A DNA stretch of 64,000 bases from an uncultured Oscillospiraceae bacterium (GCA_944385405.1 CALWXB010000003.1:1-64000); one strand, 5' to 3'. Shown: positions 42,005 to 51,118, numbered from the stretch's first letter. Numbers and translations are program-made. The notes: generated from the letters alone by a model not told the origin.

Positions 42005-42952
42005 TTACGGATGGTGATAGATCTTCTTCTCCAGGGCGAAGATCCGGGGGCTGAATTCCCCCACAGGCACCTGGGCCAGAGCCTCCCGGTAGATCTCCAT
42101 GCGGCTGTCGATGATGTCGATACAGGAGAGCAGCTCGCTTTCGGCGCACATGGGCCGCACCGCCGCGCCGAACTCCGGCTCCCCGTGGTGGGAGAGGATC
42201 ATGTGCTGGAGCAGCACGGACTTCTCCTCCGGCATGCCGCAGGCCTCCGCTGCCCGGGCCGCCTCCTGGGCGCCCATCACCAGATGGCCCAGCAGCTGCC
42301 CCTTGACGGAGTAGTCCGTCACCAGCCCCAGCTCCGAGCGGGTGAACTCCTCTTCCTTGGCGACGTCGTGGAGCAGCGTCCCCGCCAGCAGCAGGCTCCG
42401 GTCCACCACGTCCCCGTACGCCCCCGCCAGATGGTCCGCCAGGCGCAGCATGGCCAGCGTGTGCATCAGAAGGCCCCCCACGAAACCGTGGTGAACGCTT
42501 TTGGCGGCGGGGATGGTCCGCAGGGCCTCTCCGCGGCGCTCCAGCATATACCGGCACACCGCCCGGTAGTCCCGGTCCTGGATGGAGTCCACCAGCGCCT
42601 CCACCGCCTGCCAGGCCTTCTCCCGGTCGATGGGCGCGGTGGGCACCAGGGCGCTCTCGTCCACCGGGTCCTGGGGCTCCGCCAGACGGATGCGGTCAAT
42701 GACCACCTGCAAAGCGCCCCGGTACTCCGACACCGTGCCCCGGATCTTCACCACCCGCCCCTCCTGGGGCGTGGACACCGGTCCGGCGTAATCCCAGGCC
42801 CGGGCCTCAATGGATGCATCCTTATCCGCCAGCACCGCGCTGAGAAACGGCTTGCCGTTGGCGCTGGTCTTGACAGCGGCGCTTTTCAAAATGTAGAACC
42901 CCTCCACGGCGTCTCCCGCCTGGAATCGGGCAATGGGCTTATTGTATTCCAT
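42005..42952 (-). CDS. yhaM: 3'-5' exoribonuclease YhaM family
   Basis: This 315-residue protein joins an N-terminal OB-fold (about 15-95, KTSANGKPFLSAVLADKDASIEARAWD) to an HD domain. The metal ligands are visible in SVHHGFVGGLLMHT, LAGTLLHDVAKEEE and HMILSHHGEPE. YhaM degrades short RNA and DNA 3' ends with Mn2+. It starts at ATG 42952. A TACAAT -10-like element lies about 30 bases upstream. Confidence 0.93.
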   Translation of the reverse strand: MEYNKPIARFQAGDAVEGFYILKSAAVKTSANGKPFLSAVLADKDASIEARAWDYAGPVSTPQEGRVVKIRGTVSEYRGALQVVIDRIRLAEPQDPVDESALVPTAPIDREKAWQAVEALVDSIQDRDYRAVCRYMLERRGEALRTIPAAKSVHHGFVGGLLMHTLAMLRLADHLAGAYGDVVDRSLLLAGTLLHDVAKEEEFTRSELGLVTDYSVKGQLLGHLVMGAQEAARAAEACGMPEEKSVLLQHMILSHHGEPEFGAAVRPMCAESELLSCIDIIDSRMEIYREALAQVPVGEFSPRIFALEKKIYHHP

Positions 42953-43028
42953 ATCGCACGTCCCTTCCGCCGGCTCTGCCGGCAATGTGGTATTGTAGCA
43001 CGTCCCGGGAAAAAAATCCATCGGGGAC

Positions 43029-43910
43029 TCATCCCTCGCTCCGGCGGCAGAGCTCCATAAAGTCCAGAGCCGAAGCGGTGAGGAACTTGTCCTGGTGGTA
43101 GATGATATGGAACTGGCGGCGGAAATCCAGCCCCTCTACCTCCACGCTCACCACCCGGCCCCGCTCCACCTCCTCAGCGGCGATGCGGGCCGAGAGCACG
43201 GAGATCCCCAGACCGCTGGCCACCGCGTTGAGCAGCGCCCGGTTGCTCATGGCCTCCCAGGCGGGCGTGACGGAAAAGCCCGCCTGCCCCACCGCCCGCT
43301 CAAAGGTCTCCCGGGTACCGCTGCCGTGCTCCCGCAGCAGCAGCGGCTGACTGCGGAATTCCACCTGGGAGAGCACCTGCCCCTGGCGGAACCGTCCGTC
43401 GGCGGGACACACCACCGCCAGATGGTCCTCCATATACGCCTCGGAGACGATGGAGGGCACATGCACCGCACCCTCCATCAGGGCAAAATCCAGGGCGTTG
43501 TCCAACAGCTTCTGCTCCAGCAGCGCGGAGGTGGCCACCGTCACCTGCACCTCTGTGTCAGGATGGGACTCCCGGAACGCGCGGACATAGCCCGGCATCA
43601 GCTGGGAGCCGATGGTGAGGCTGGCCCCCACCCGCAGCACGCCGAAGGCGTCCCAGTTCCGAAGCCCTTTCTCCATCCGGTCGAACATCGCCACGATGTG
43701 GCTTCCCGACTCCCGCAGCCGCACACCTGCCTCCGTGATCTGCAGCCGCCGTCCGATGCGGTCAAAGAGCCGCACACCATAATAGTCCTCCAGCTCCCGG
43801 ATGGCCAGACTCACCGCCGGCTGGGTCATATGCAGCGCCTCCGCCGCCCGGGTGACGTGGAACCCCTCCTGGCAGACCGTGAGGAAGATCCGGATGTGCC
43901 GCAGCGTCAT
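43029..43910 (-). CDS. LysR-type regulator
   Basis: This 293-residue protein has the LysR N-terminal helix-turn-helix (TRAAEALHMTQPAVSLAIRELEDYYG) and a substrate-binding domain (about 90-293). It is divergent from the split chromate transporter across 108 bp, the usual position of a LysR activator of the neighbouring operon. Its ligand is unknown. Promoter TTGCAA-17-TATTAT lies in the AT-rich intergenic region. Confidence 0.9.
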   Translation of the reverse strand: MTLRHIRIFLTVCQEGFHVTRAAEALHMTQPAVSLAIRELEDYYGVRLFDRIGRRLQITEAGVRLRESGSHIVAMFDRMEKGLRNWDAFGVLRVGASLTIGSQLMPGYVRAFRESHPDTEVQVTVATSALLEQKLLDNALDFALMEGAVHVPSIVSEAYMEDHLAVVCPADGRFRQGQVLSQVEFRSQPLLLREHGSGTRETFERAVGQAGFSVTPAWEAMSNRALLNAVASGLGISVLSARIAAEEVERGRVVSVEVEGLDFRRQFHIIYHQDKFLTASALDFMELCRRSEG

Positions 43911-44018
43911 ATGCCTCGCCTCATTTCATTTTACTTATGGATTTTATTTTATAATATTATTTTTCATATTGAATTGCAAGGTGTATGATAGGTCCAGAGA
44001 AAAGGAGGAGATCCCAAA
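43911..44018. promoter_or_regulatory. AT-rich divergent promoter region (lysR / chromate transporter)
   Basis: This short gap is much richer in A and T than its surroundings. It contains TTGCAA-17-TATTAT towards lysR and TTTTCA-17-TATGAT towards the transporter, and the two overlap. A LysR site is expected here, but I did not define it. Confidence 0.6.
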
Positions 44019-44591
44019 ATGGAGAAAAGACCCTACCGGGCGCTGTTTCTGTCCACGTTCCAGCTCAGCGCCTTCACCTTCGGCGGCGGATACGTCATCG
44101 TACCGCTGATGCGCAAAAAATTCGTGGACCAGCTCCACTGGCTGGAGGAGCAGGAGATGCTGGACCTCACCGCCATCGCCCAGTCCGCCCCCGGCCCCAT
44201 CGCCGTCAACGCCTCCATCCTGGTGGGCTACCACGTGGCAGGCGTCCTGGGCGCCCTGCTGACCATGCTGGGCACGGTGATGCCGCCGCTGATCATCATC
44301 TCCGTCATCTCCCTTTTTTACGCGGCCTTCCGGGACAACTACTTCGTGAATCTGGCCATGATCGGCATGCAGGCCGGCGTGGCGGCCATCATCTGCGACG
44401 TGGTGATCTCCATGGCGCTGAACATCTGGAAGCAGCACCGCCTGCTGCCGGTGCTGGTACTGGCGGGCGCCTTTGCAGCAACCCAGTTCCTGGACGTGAA
44501 CATGATCCTGGTCATCCTGGTGTGCGGCTGCATCGGCGCCGCGGACACCTGCCGCCGGGGACGGCAGCTGCGGAAGGAGGGAAAGGCATAA
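44019..44591 (+). CDS. chromate transporter-family protein, first half
   Basis: This 190-residue CHR-domain membrane protein has the motif FTFGGGYVIVPLM near the N-terminus and TAIAQSAPGPIAVNASILVGYHVAG. Short CHR proteins work as antiparallel pairs encoded side by side. The transported anion may be chromate, sulfate or something else. GGAGG precedes ATG 44019, and the stop overlaps the second half (TAATG). Confidence 0.9.
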   Translation: MEKRPYRALFLSTFQLSAFTFGGGYVIVPLMRKKFVDQLHWLEEQEMLDLTAIAQSAPGPIAVNASILVGYHVAGVLGALLTMLGTVMPPLIIISVISLFYAAFRDNYFVNLAMIGMQAGVAAIICDVVISMALNIWKQHRLLPVLVLAGAFAATQFLDVNMILVILVCGCIGAADTCRRGRQLRKEGKA

Positions 44592-45157
44592 TGGTATACT
44601 TACAGCTCCTTTGGAGCTTTTTCCAGATCGGCCTGTTCAGCTTCGGCGGCGGTTACGCCGCCATGCCGCTGATCCAGCACCAGGTGGTGGAGCTTCGGGG
44701 CTGGCTGACCATGACCCAATTCTCCGACATCGTCACCATCTCCCAGATGACCCCGGGCCCCATCGCCATCAACTCCGCCACCTTCGTGGGCATCCGGGTG
44801 GCGGGCCTGCCCGGCGCCGTCGTGGCCACCCTGGGCTGCGTGCTGCCCTCCTGCATCATCGTCATGGCCCTGGCGTTCCTCTATGAGCGCTACCGGGGGC
44901 TGAGCCTGGTCCAGGGCATCCTGGGGGGGCTGCGGCCGGCGGTGGTGGCCATGATCGCCTCGGCGGGGATCTCCCTGCTGGTGCTGGCGCTGTGGGGCGA
45001 GGATGTCACCTCCCTGACGGATCCCCAGCAGGTCCAGTGGCCCTCTGTGGCCATCTTCGCAGCCGGTTTCTTGGTGCTGCGGAAGTGGAAGCCGGATCCC
45101 ATTTTGATCCTGCTGGGCTCCGGCGCCGCCGGCATCGTCCTTTACTCCCTGGTCTGA
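44591..45157 (+). CDS. chromate transporter-family protein, second half
   Basis: This 188-residue partner has the same layout: LFSFGGGYAAMPLIQ and ISQMTPGPIAINSATFVG. It overlaps the first half by one base, so equal amounts should be made. Together they correspond to one full-length ChrA-type protein. A bidirectional terminator follows. Confidence 0.9.
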   Translation: MVYLQLLWSFFQIGLFSFGGGYAAMPLIQHQVVELRGWLTMTQFSDIVTISQMTPGPIAINSATFVGIRVAGLPGAVVATLGCVLPSCIIVMALAFLYERYRGLSLVQGILGGLRPAVVAMIASAGISLLVLALWGEDVTSLTDPQQVQWPSVAIFAAGFLVLRKWKPDPILILLGSGAAGIVLYSLV

Positions 45158-45167
45158 CCCCACAGTC

Positions 45168-45203
45168 AAAAGGCCCGCGGACCATACGGTTCGCGGGCCT
45201 TTT
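45168..45203. terminator. bidirectional terminator
   Basis: 12-bp arms (45168-45179 and 45192-45203, AAAAGGCCCGCG) between convergent genes. Confidence 0.85.
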
Positions 45204-45204
45204 C

Positions 45205-45738
45205 TTATCCTCTTTTCCGGTCCGGCAGACAGCGGACCTCCCCTGCTGACCGGGTGGCGTTGAGGTCGATGAGACGCTGATTGGAGCTGCCCCGGAACCG
45301 CAGGGAGATATCCTTGCGTTCTTCCACGAACCGTCCGTCCACCAGCACATCCAGCAAGGACAGCATCTCGTCCGTCACCTCGCAGCGGGGATGGCTCCCC
45401 TCCGTGGTCAGCTCTTCATAGGTGAAGCCGCTGAAGCCCCAGATATTCTTCGCGGGATACGCTGCCCGGACCCGCCGGAGAAACGGCACCAGCGATCGCT
45501 GGTTCTCTGGCTCGAAGGGCTCGCCTCCCAGCAGCGTCAGTCCGCTGATGTAGTCGGGGGCCAGCATGGCCAGGAGCTGCTCTTCCGTTTCGGCGGTGAA
45601 GGGCTGGCCGTAGGCAAAGTCCCAGGTCTGGGGCTGGAAGCAGCCCTTGCAGCGGTTGGTACAGCCGGAGACGAACAGCGTCACCCGGACACCCTCGCCG
45701 TTGGCGATGTCGCAGTTTTTGATCTCACCGTAGTACAT
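45205..45738 (-). CDS. nrdG: anaerobic ribonucleotide reductase activase
   Basis: This 177-residue radical SAM enzyme generates the glycyl radical on NrdD. The 4Fe-4S site is SGCTNRCKGC (Cys pattern CxxxCxxC) and TLLGGEPF is the SAM-binding GGE motif. GGAAGGAG precedes ATG 45738. It lies 220 bases after nrdD, separated by four consecutive inverted repeats. Confidence 0.95.
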   Translation of the reverse strand: MYYGEIKNCDIANGEGVRVTLFVSGCTNRCKGCFQPQTWDFAYGQPFTAETEEQLLAMLAPDYISGLTLLGGEPFEPENQRSLVPFLRRVRAAYPAKNIWGFSGFTYEELTTEGSHPRCEVTDEMLSLLDVLVDGRFVEERKDISLRFRGSSNQRLIDLNATRSAGEVRCLPDRKRG

Positions 45739-45958
45739 CGGGCTTCACGCTCCTTCCGCTGTCATCGAAGTCGAATCCGTGCCGGGCAGGACATGCGCCT
45801 ACCCGGCACACCGCTGCCTGCCCGCACTTGAAATTTGTTTTTTCCGGGGACCTGCGCCTCGGAAAAAACACCGCTCGGTCTGCAAGTGTGCGAGCGCAGC
45901 GAGTGCGCGCGGCAGACCGTTTGACTCGCTCAAAAGACAGAGCCTTTTGAGCGATGCA
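45739..45958. other. hairpin-rich spacer between nrdD and nrdG
   Basis: Four perfect inverted repeats follow each other: 45779-45786/45802-45809 (GTGCCGGG), 45838-45846/45860-45868 (TTTTTTCCG), 45876-45883/45912-45919 (CGGTCTGC) and 45928-45936/45944-45952 (GCTCAAAAG). No open frame with a ribosome binding site was found. Confidence 0.6.
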
Positions 45959-48157
45959 TCAAAGGTGCAGCACCCGGTCCCGGATCTCCTGAGTGCGGCC
46001 CTGGTTCCAGAACTGGGTCCCGATATAGCCGCAGGTCCGCCGGGCAACGTTCATTTTGTCCTGGTCGGTGTTGCCGCACTTGGGGCACTTCCAGATGAGC
46101 TTGCCGTTTTCCTCAGCGATCTGGATCTCGCCGTCCCAGCCGCACACCTGGCAGTAATCGCTCTTGGTGTTCAGCTCGGCGTAGATAATGTTGTCGTAGA
46201 TGAACCGCATCACCGCCAGCACCGCTTCCAGGTTGTTCTGCATGTCCGGCACCTCCACGTAGCTGATGGCGCCGCCGGGAGAGAGATGCTGGAACTGGGC
46301 CTCGAACTTGAGCTTGTCGAAGGCATTGATCTCCTCGGTGACATGGACATGGTAGCTGTTGGTGATATAGCCCTTGTCGGTGATGCCGGGGATGACGCCG
46401 AAGCGGCGCTGGAGGCACTTGGCGAATTTGTAGGTGGTGGACTCCAGGGGCGTGCCGTAGAGGGAGAAGTCGATGTCGCTCTCCGCCTTCCACTTCCGGC
46501 AGGCATCGTTCATGTGCTCCATGACCTCCAGGGCGAAGGGGGTGGCCTCCGGATCCGTGTGGCTCTTGCCGGTCATGTACTTCACGCACTCATAGAGGCC
46601 GGCGTAGCCCAGGGAGATGGTGGAGTAGCCGTGGTAGAGCAGCTTGTCGATGGTCTCGCCCTTCTTCAGCCGGGCACAGGCGCCGTACTGCCACAGGATG
46701 GGGGCCACGTCGGAGAGGGTCCCCTTGAGCCGCTCATGGCGGCACAGCAGCGCCCGGTGACACAGCTCCAGCCGCTCGTCGAAGATGGACCAGAACTTCT
46801 CCTTGTCTCCGCCGGAGGACAGGGCCACATCGGGGAGGTTGATGGTCACCACGCCCTGATTGAAGCGGCCGTAGTACTTGTGCTTGCCGGGCTCGTAGTT
46901 GCCCGCATTGGCGATGTTGCCCACGCCCGCGTCGGTGAAGCGGTCCGGCGTCAGGAAGGACCGGCAGCCCATGCAGGTATATACGTCGCCCTTGAGCTCC
47001 AGCATCTTCTTGGCGGAGATGTAGTCGGGCACCATCCGCCGGGCGGTGCACTTGGCAGCCAGCTTGGTCAGATAATAATAAGGAGCGTCCTCGGTGATGT
47101 TGTCCTCCTCCAGGACATAGATGAGCTTGGGGAAGGCGGGGGTGATCCACACGCCGTCCTCATTCTTCACGCCCTGGTAGCGCTGCTCCAGGGTCTCCTC
47201 GATGATGAGGGCCAGGTCCCGGCGCTCCTGGTCGTTCTTGGCCTCCCCCAGATACATGAACACCGTGACGAAGGGGGCCTGTCCGTTGGTGGTCAGCAGC
47301 GTCAGCACCTGATACTGAATGGTCTGCACGCCCCGGCGCACCTCGTCCCGGAGCCGGGCCTCCACCAGCTGGTGCATCTTCTCCTCGCCGGGATCCACCC
47401 CGATGGCGGCCATCTCCTGCTCCACCACCTTGCGGATCTTCTGCCGGCTCACATCCACGAAGGGCGCCAGATGGGCCAGGGAGATGGACTGCCCGCCGTA
47501 CTGATTGGAGGCCACCTGGGCAATGATCTGGGTAGCGATGTTACAGGCGGTGGAGAAGCTGTGGGGCCGCTCGATGAGGGTACCGGTGATGACGGTGCCG
47601 TTTTGCAGCATGTCCTCCAGATTCACCAGGTCGCAGTTATGCATGTGCTGGGCGTAATAATCGGAGTCATGGAAGTGGATGATGCCCTCCTTGTGGGCCT
47701 CCACGATATCGGGGGGCAGCAGCAGCCGCTCGCTGAGGTCCCGGGAGACCTCGCCGGCCATATAGTCCCGCTGGGTGGAGTTCACCACCGGGTTTTTGTT
47801 GGAGTTTTCCTGCTTGGCCTCCTCGTTGCAGCACTCGATAAGGCTGAGGATCTTCTCGTCAGTGGTATTGCTGCGGCGGACCAGGGAGCGGGTATAGCGG
47901 TAGGTGACATAGTTCTTGGCCACCTCGTAGGCGCCGTGGGCCATGATCTGATATTCCACCAGGTCCTGGATCTCCTCCACGGAGGGGGAGCGGTTCATTT
48001 TCAGGCAGCTGAGCTCCACGAACTCCGCGATGCGCCGGATCTGCATGGGCGTCATGCGGGCGCTCTCGTCCACGCTGTCATTGGCCTTGGTGATGGCGGC
48101 GATGATCTTTTCAAGGTCGAACACCACTTCGGTCCCGTTGCGTTTGATGACTTTCAT
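45959..48157 (-). CDS. nrdD: anaerobic ribonucleoside-triphosphate reductase
   Basis: This 732-residue glycyl-radical enzyme makes deoxyribonucleotides without oxygen. It has an N-terminal ATP-cone (KVIKRNGTEVVFDLEKI), the catalytic barrel, a C-terminal zinc site (CQVCGW...CPKCGN) and the radical loop RRTCGYIG just before the end. ATG 48157 is seven bases after GGAGGG; ATG 48172 overlaps that site. The promoter has an NrdR-like box between -35 and -10. Confidence 0.97.
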   Translation of the reverse strand: MKVIKRNGTEVVFDLEKIIAAITKANDSVDESARMTPMQIRRIAEFVELSCLKMNRSPSVEEIQDLVEYQIMAHGAYEVAKNYVTYRYTRSLVRRSNTTDEKILSLIECCNEEAKQENSNKNPVVNSTQRDYMAGEVSRDLSERLLLPPDIVEAHKEGIIHFHDSDYYAQHMHNCDLVNLEDMLQNGTVITGTLIERPHSFSTACNIATQIIAQVASNQYGGQSISLAHLAPFVDVSRQKIRKVVEQEMAAIGVDPGEEKMHQLVEARLRDEVRRGVQTIQYQVLTLLTTNGQAPFVTVFMYLGEAKNDQERRDLALIIEETLEQRYQGVKNEDGVWITPAFPKLIYVLEEDNITEDAPYYYLTKLAAKCTARRMVPDYISAKKMLELKGDVYTCMGCRSFLTPDRFTDAGVGNIANAGNYEPGKHKYYGRFNQGVVTINLPDVALSSGGDKEKFWSIFDERLELCHRALLCRHERLKGTLSDVAPILWQYGACARLKKGETIDKLLYHGYSTISLGYAGLYECVKYMTGKSHTDPEATPFALEVMEHMNDACRKWKAESDIDFSLYGTPLESTTYKFAKCLQRRFGVIPGITDKGYITNSYHVHVTEEINAFDKLKFEAQFQHLSPGGAISYVEVPDMQNNLEAVLAVMRFIYDNIIYAELNTKSDYCQVCGWDGEIQIAEENGKLIWKCPKCGNTDQDKMNVARRTCGYIGTQFWNQGRTQEIRDRVLHL

Positions 48158-48218
48158 ACCGTTTCCCTCCATATTGTTTCCCAGCGGCGAGCCGCATCAC
48201 AGATGTTGTTTCTTCGGC

Positions 48219-48247
48219 ATTATAGCGCACAAGATATAGTGCCGCAA
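48219..48247 (-). promoter_or_regulatory. nrdD promoter
   Basis: TTGCGG (48247-48242), 17 bp, TATAAT (48224-48219), minus strand. Confidence 0.75.
48227..48242. promoter_or_regulatory. NrdR-like box
   Basis: GCACAAGATATAGTGC closely matches the NrdR consensus ACACTATATATTGTGT and fills the spacer of the nrdD promoter. The second box normally found about 31 bp away is not clear. Confidence 0.7.
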
Positions 48248-48319
48248 GTGGTATTTGCCACGAATCCCAAAAATGCGCGCCGTTCCGGCGGAGGCCGCGC
48301 ACAAGGCAATATTTTGCCA

Positions 48320-48389
48320 AAATCCACAGCGGTTGTCCATAGGGATTTTCCACAGAAAGAGCCTCCGGATTTCTCCGCACTTTCCCACG
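48320..48389 (+). other. cluster of DnaA-box-like nonamers
   Basis: AAATCCACA (48320-48328), TTGTCCATA (48333-48341), TTTTCCACA (48346-48354) and TTTCCCACG (48381-48389) lie on the same strand, each with one to three mismatches to TTATCCACA. The rest of the 378-bp gap 48158-48535 holds the nrdD control region and the ribosome binding site of the response regulator; no other gene is seen. Confidence 0.35.
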
Positions 48390-48535
48390 GAAAACAGCGC
48401 CGCACCGCGCGCCCTCATAAATACCCCCGCGGACAGGGATCTTTGCCCCCATGGGTGCAACCCCCCTTCCTTTTTCAGATTCAATTCAGAGAAGCAGTCT
48501 ACCATGGCCGCAAATGCATCCGGAGGTGATGGCTT

Positions 48536-49207
48536 TTGAAGATCCTGGTGGTGGAGGATGAGCACCGGCTGGCGGACTCCCTGCGGGAACTGCTGGAGGA
48601 AAACGGCTTTCAGTGCGACGCGGTCTACGACGGCGAGACCGGCCGGGCCTGCGCAGAAACGGGTTCCTACGCTCTTTTGATCCTGGATGTCATGCTCCCT
48701 CGTCTGGACGGCTGCACCCTGGCCCGGCAGCTCCGCGCCCGCCGTCTGGAGGTGCCCATATTGATGCTCACCGCCCGTTCTGAGCTGGAGGACCGCATCG
48801 CCGGCCTCAACGCCGGGGCGGACTGCTATCTCCCAAAGCCCTTCGACACCCGGGAGCTGCTGGCTTGTGTCAACGCGCTGCTGCGCCGGCAGAGCACGGA
48901 GCAGAACCTGCTCTCTTTCGGCAATACCACGCTGGACCTCAGTGCCGCCGTGCTGCGCTGCGGAGCCTGCCGGGTGGGACTCTCCGCCAGGGAATTGGGA
49001 GTCATGCGGACGCTGTTCCAGGCGGGAGAGCAGAACGTCTCCAAGGAACACATCCTGGCCTGGGTCTGGGGGAGCGGCTCTTCCGCCATGGAGAACCACG
49101 TGGAGGTCTACATCGGCTTTCTGCGCAAAAAGCTGCTGCGCATCGGGTCCAACGTGCGCATCACGGCCGTGCGCCGTCTGGGCTATCACCTGGAGGCACC
49201 GCCGTGA
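48536..49207 (+). CDS. OmpR-family response regulator, no adjacent kinase
   Basis: This 223-residue protein has a receiver domain with acidic pair E7/D8, phospho-acceptor D51, T79 and K101, and a C-terminal winged helix ending RLGYHLEAPP. The start is a TTG at 48536, seven bases after GGAGGTG; no in-frame ATG lies nearby. No histidine kinase gene is adjacent. The ABC exporter operon 80 bases downstream is the likely target. Confidence 0.9.
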   Translation: MKILVVEDEHRLADSLRELLEENGFQCDAVYDGETGRACAETGSYALLILDVMLPRLDGCTLARQLRARRLEVPILMLTARSELEDRIAGLNAGADCYLPKPFDTRELLACVNALLRRQSTEQNLLSFGNTTLDLSAAVLRCGACRVGLSARELGVMRTLFQAGEQNVSKEHILAWVWGSGSSAMENHVEVYIGFLRKKLLRIGSNVRITAVRRLGYHLEAPP

Positions 49208-49286
49208 GCACAGCGGGATTTTCAGCATGTTTTCAGAAATGGGTGCTACCATGCATTCCATCAACTACCGCACAAGGAGGCCGACT

Positions 49287-50258
49287 ATGATATCCGTTTC
49301 CCACTTGACCAAGTGCTACGGGACGTTCACAGCGGTGGATGATCTCTCCTTTGAGATCGGAGAGGGCCATGTCTATGGCTTCCTGGGGCCCAACGGCGCC
49401 GGGAAATCCACCACCATGAACATCATGACCGGGTGCCTGTCCGCTACGGCGGGACAGGTGAAGATCGACGGCTGCGACATCTTCGAGGACGCCAATGAGG
49501 CAAAGCGCCGCATCGGCTACCTGCCCGAGCAGCCCCCGCTGTACGTCAGCGAGACTCCTCAGGAGTACCTCCAGTTCGTGGGGCAGGCCAAGGGCCTGCG
49601 GGGCGAGGAGCTGCGGCGCCAGATCGACGAGGTGGTCCGCCAGACCGGCATCGCCGCCGTCCGCCACCGCCGGATCTCCGCCCTCTCCAAAGGCTACCGG
49701 CAGCGGGTGGGCATCGCCCAGGCGCTGCTGGGCAACCCCAAGGTCATCATTTTGGACGAGCCCACCGTGGGCCTGGATCCCATCCAGATCATCGAGATCC
49801 GGGATCTCATCAAAGAGCTGGGGAAGACCCACACCGTGGTGTTCAGCTCCCACATCCTCTCCGAGGTGCAGGCCATCTGTGATCAGATCCTCATCATCTC
49901 CAAGGGCAAGCTGGTGGCCTTCGGTGCGCCGGAGGAGCTGGAGCGCCGGCTGCTGGCGCCCGACGAGATCTCCCTTGCCGCCGAGACGTCCCCCGACGCC
50001 ATGCGGGAGATCCTCTCCGGCGTGGAACACCTGGCAGATATCTCCGTCCAGCCTCAGGAGGACGGTCTCTGCGCCGCCCGGCTAAAGACTGACGGCGGCG
50101 ATATCCGCCAGATCGCCCGGGCGGTGTTTTTCGCCTTCGCCCGGCGGGAGACAGCCCTTCTGGAGCTGTCGGTGAAAAAGGCGAATCTGGAGGAGCTGTT
50201 CCTGGAGCTGACGGATGACGCCCCGGGCGGTACGGAAAGTGAGGGATCGGAGAAATGA
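49287..50258 (+). CDS. Gld-type ABC transporter ATP-binding protein
   Basis: This 323-residue ATPase has Walker A GPNGAGKST (34-42), signature LSKGYRQR (133-140), where the canonical second Gly is replaced, and Walker B VIILDEPT (153-160). It is typical of GldA/CcmA-like export systems. AAGGAGG precedes ATG 49287. A C-terminal extension of about 100 residues follows the nucleotide-binding domain. The stop overlaps the permease start (ATGA). Confidence 0.9.
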   Translation: MISVSHLTKCYGTFTAVDDLSFEIGEGHVYGFLGPNGAGKSTTMNIMTGCLSATAGQVKIDGCDIFEDANEAKRRIGYLPEQPPLYVSETPQEYLQFVGQAKGLRGEELRRQIDEVVRQTGIAAVRHRRISALSKGYRQRVGIAQALLGNPKVIILDEPTVGLDPIQIIEIRDLIKELGKTHTVVFSSHILSEVQAICDQILIISKGKLVAFGAPEELERRLLAPDEISLAAETSPDAMREILSGVEHLADISVQPQEDGLCAARLKTDGGDIRQIARAVFFAFARRETALLELSVKKANLEELFLELTDDAPGGTESEGSEK

Positions 50259-51118
50259 CAGCAGTATGGAAGCATGAGCTCAAGAGCTACTTTCACTCCC
50301 TGACGGCCTATGTGTTCGGCGCGTTCCTGCTGGCCTTCATCGGCTTCGGCTCCATGCTCTACAACATCCAGGCGGCGGTGAGCAGCTTCGAGCTGGTGCT
50401 GAGCTTCAGCACGCTGATCTTCGTGGTGATCGTGCCCATCCTCACCATGCGGGTCATCGCCGAGGAGCGGCGGCAGAAAACGGACCAGCTGCTCTACTCC
50501 CTGCCCATCACCACCACCCAGGTGGTGCTGGGCAAATATCTGGCGCTGCTGGCAGTGTATCTGATCCCGCTTTGCATCGTGTCGCTGTATCCCCTGATCT
50601 TCGCGCAGTTCGGCGACGTGTATCTGCTCACCGCCTACGGCTCCATCCTGGCCTTCTTTATTCTGGGCGCCGCTCTCATCGCCGTGGGCGTGTTTATCTC
50701 CTCCCTGACGGAAAATCAGGGCTTTGCCGCCGGCATCGGCGTGGCGGTGATCCTGCTGAACTATTACAGCGTCACCCTGTCGGAGTCCATCTCCACCACG
50801 GTGACCGGCTCCGTCATCGGCATCTGCGTGCTGGCCTTTGCCCTGGGCGCCATCATCCGCTTCCTGACGAAAAACGAGACGCTGGCCTGGGGCGTGAGCC
50901 TGGTGATCCTCATCGCCGTGACCGTGGTGTGCCTGCTGGACAGCTCCAAGCTGGAGGGCCTGCTGCCCTCCCTCATGGCCCAGCTCTCCCTCTTCGACCG
51001 GTTCACCAGCTTCGTCAACGGCGCGTTTGATATGACCGCCATCGTATATTACCTCACGGTCATCGTGTTCTTCCTGTTCTTGTCCGTGCAGTCTCTGGAG
51101 AAAAGGCGGTACAACTGA
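50255..51118 (+). CDS. Gld-type ABC transporter permease
   Basis: This 287-residue ABC-2-type permease with six predicted helices contains LTMRVIAEERRQKTDQLLYSLPITTTQVVLGKYLA, the coupling region typical of GldF-like permeases. Its start overlaps the ATPase gene and its stop overlaps the next gene, so all are coupled. Confidence 0.9.
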   Translation: MTAVWKHELKSYFHSLTAYVFGAFLLAFIGFGSMLYNIQAAVSSFELVLSFSTLIFVVIVPILTMRVIAEERRQKTDQLLYSLPITTTQVVLGKYLALLAVYLIPLCIVSLYPLIFAQFGDVYLLTAYGSILAFFILGAALIAVGVFISSLTENQGFAAGIGVAVILLNYYSVTLSESISTTVTGSVIGICVLAFALGAIIRFLTKNETLAWGVSLVILIAVTVVCLLDSSKLEGLLPSLMAQLSLFDRFTSFVNGAFDMTAIVYYLTVIVFFLFLSVQSLEKRRYN

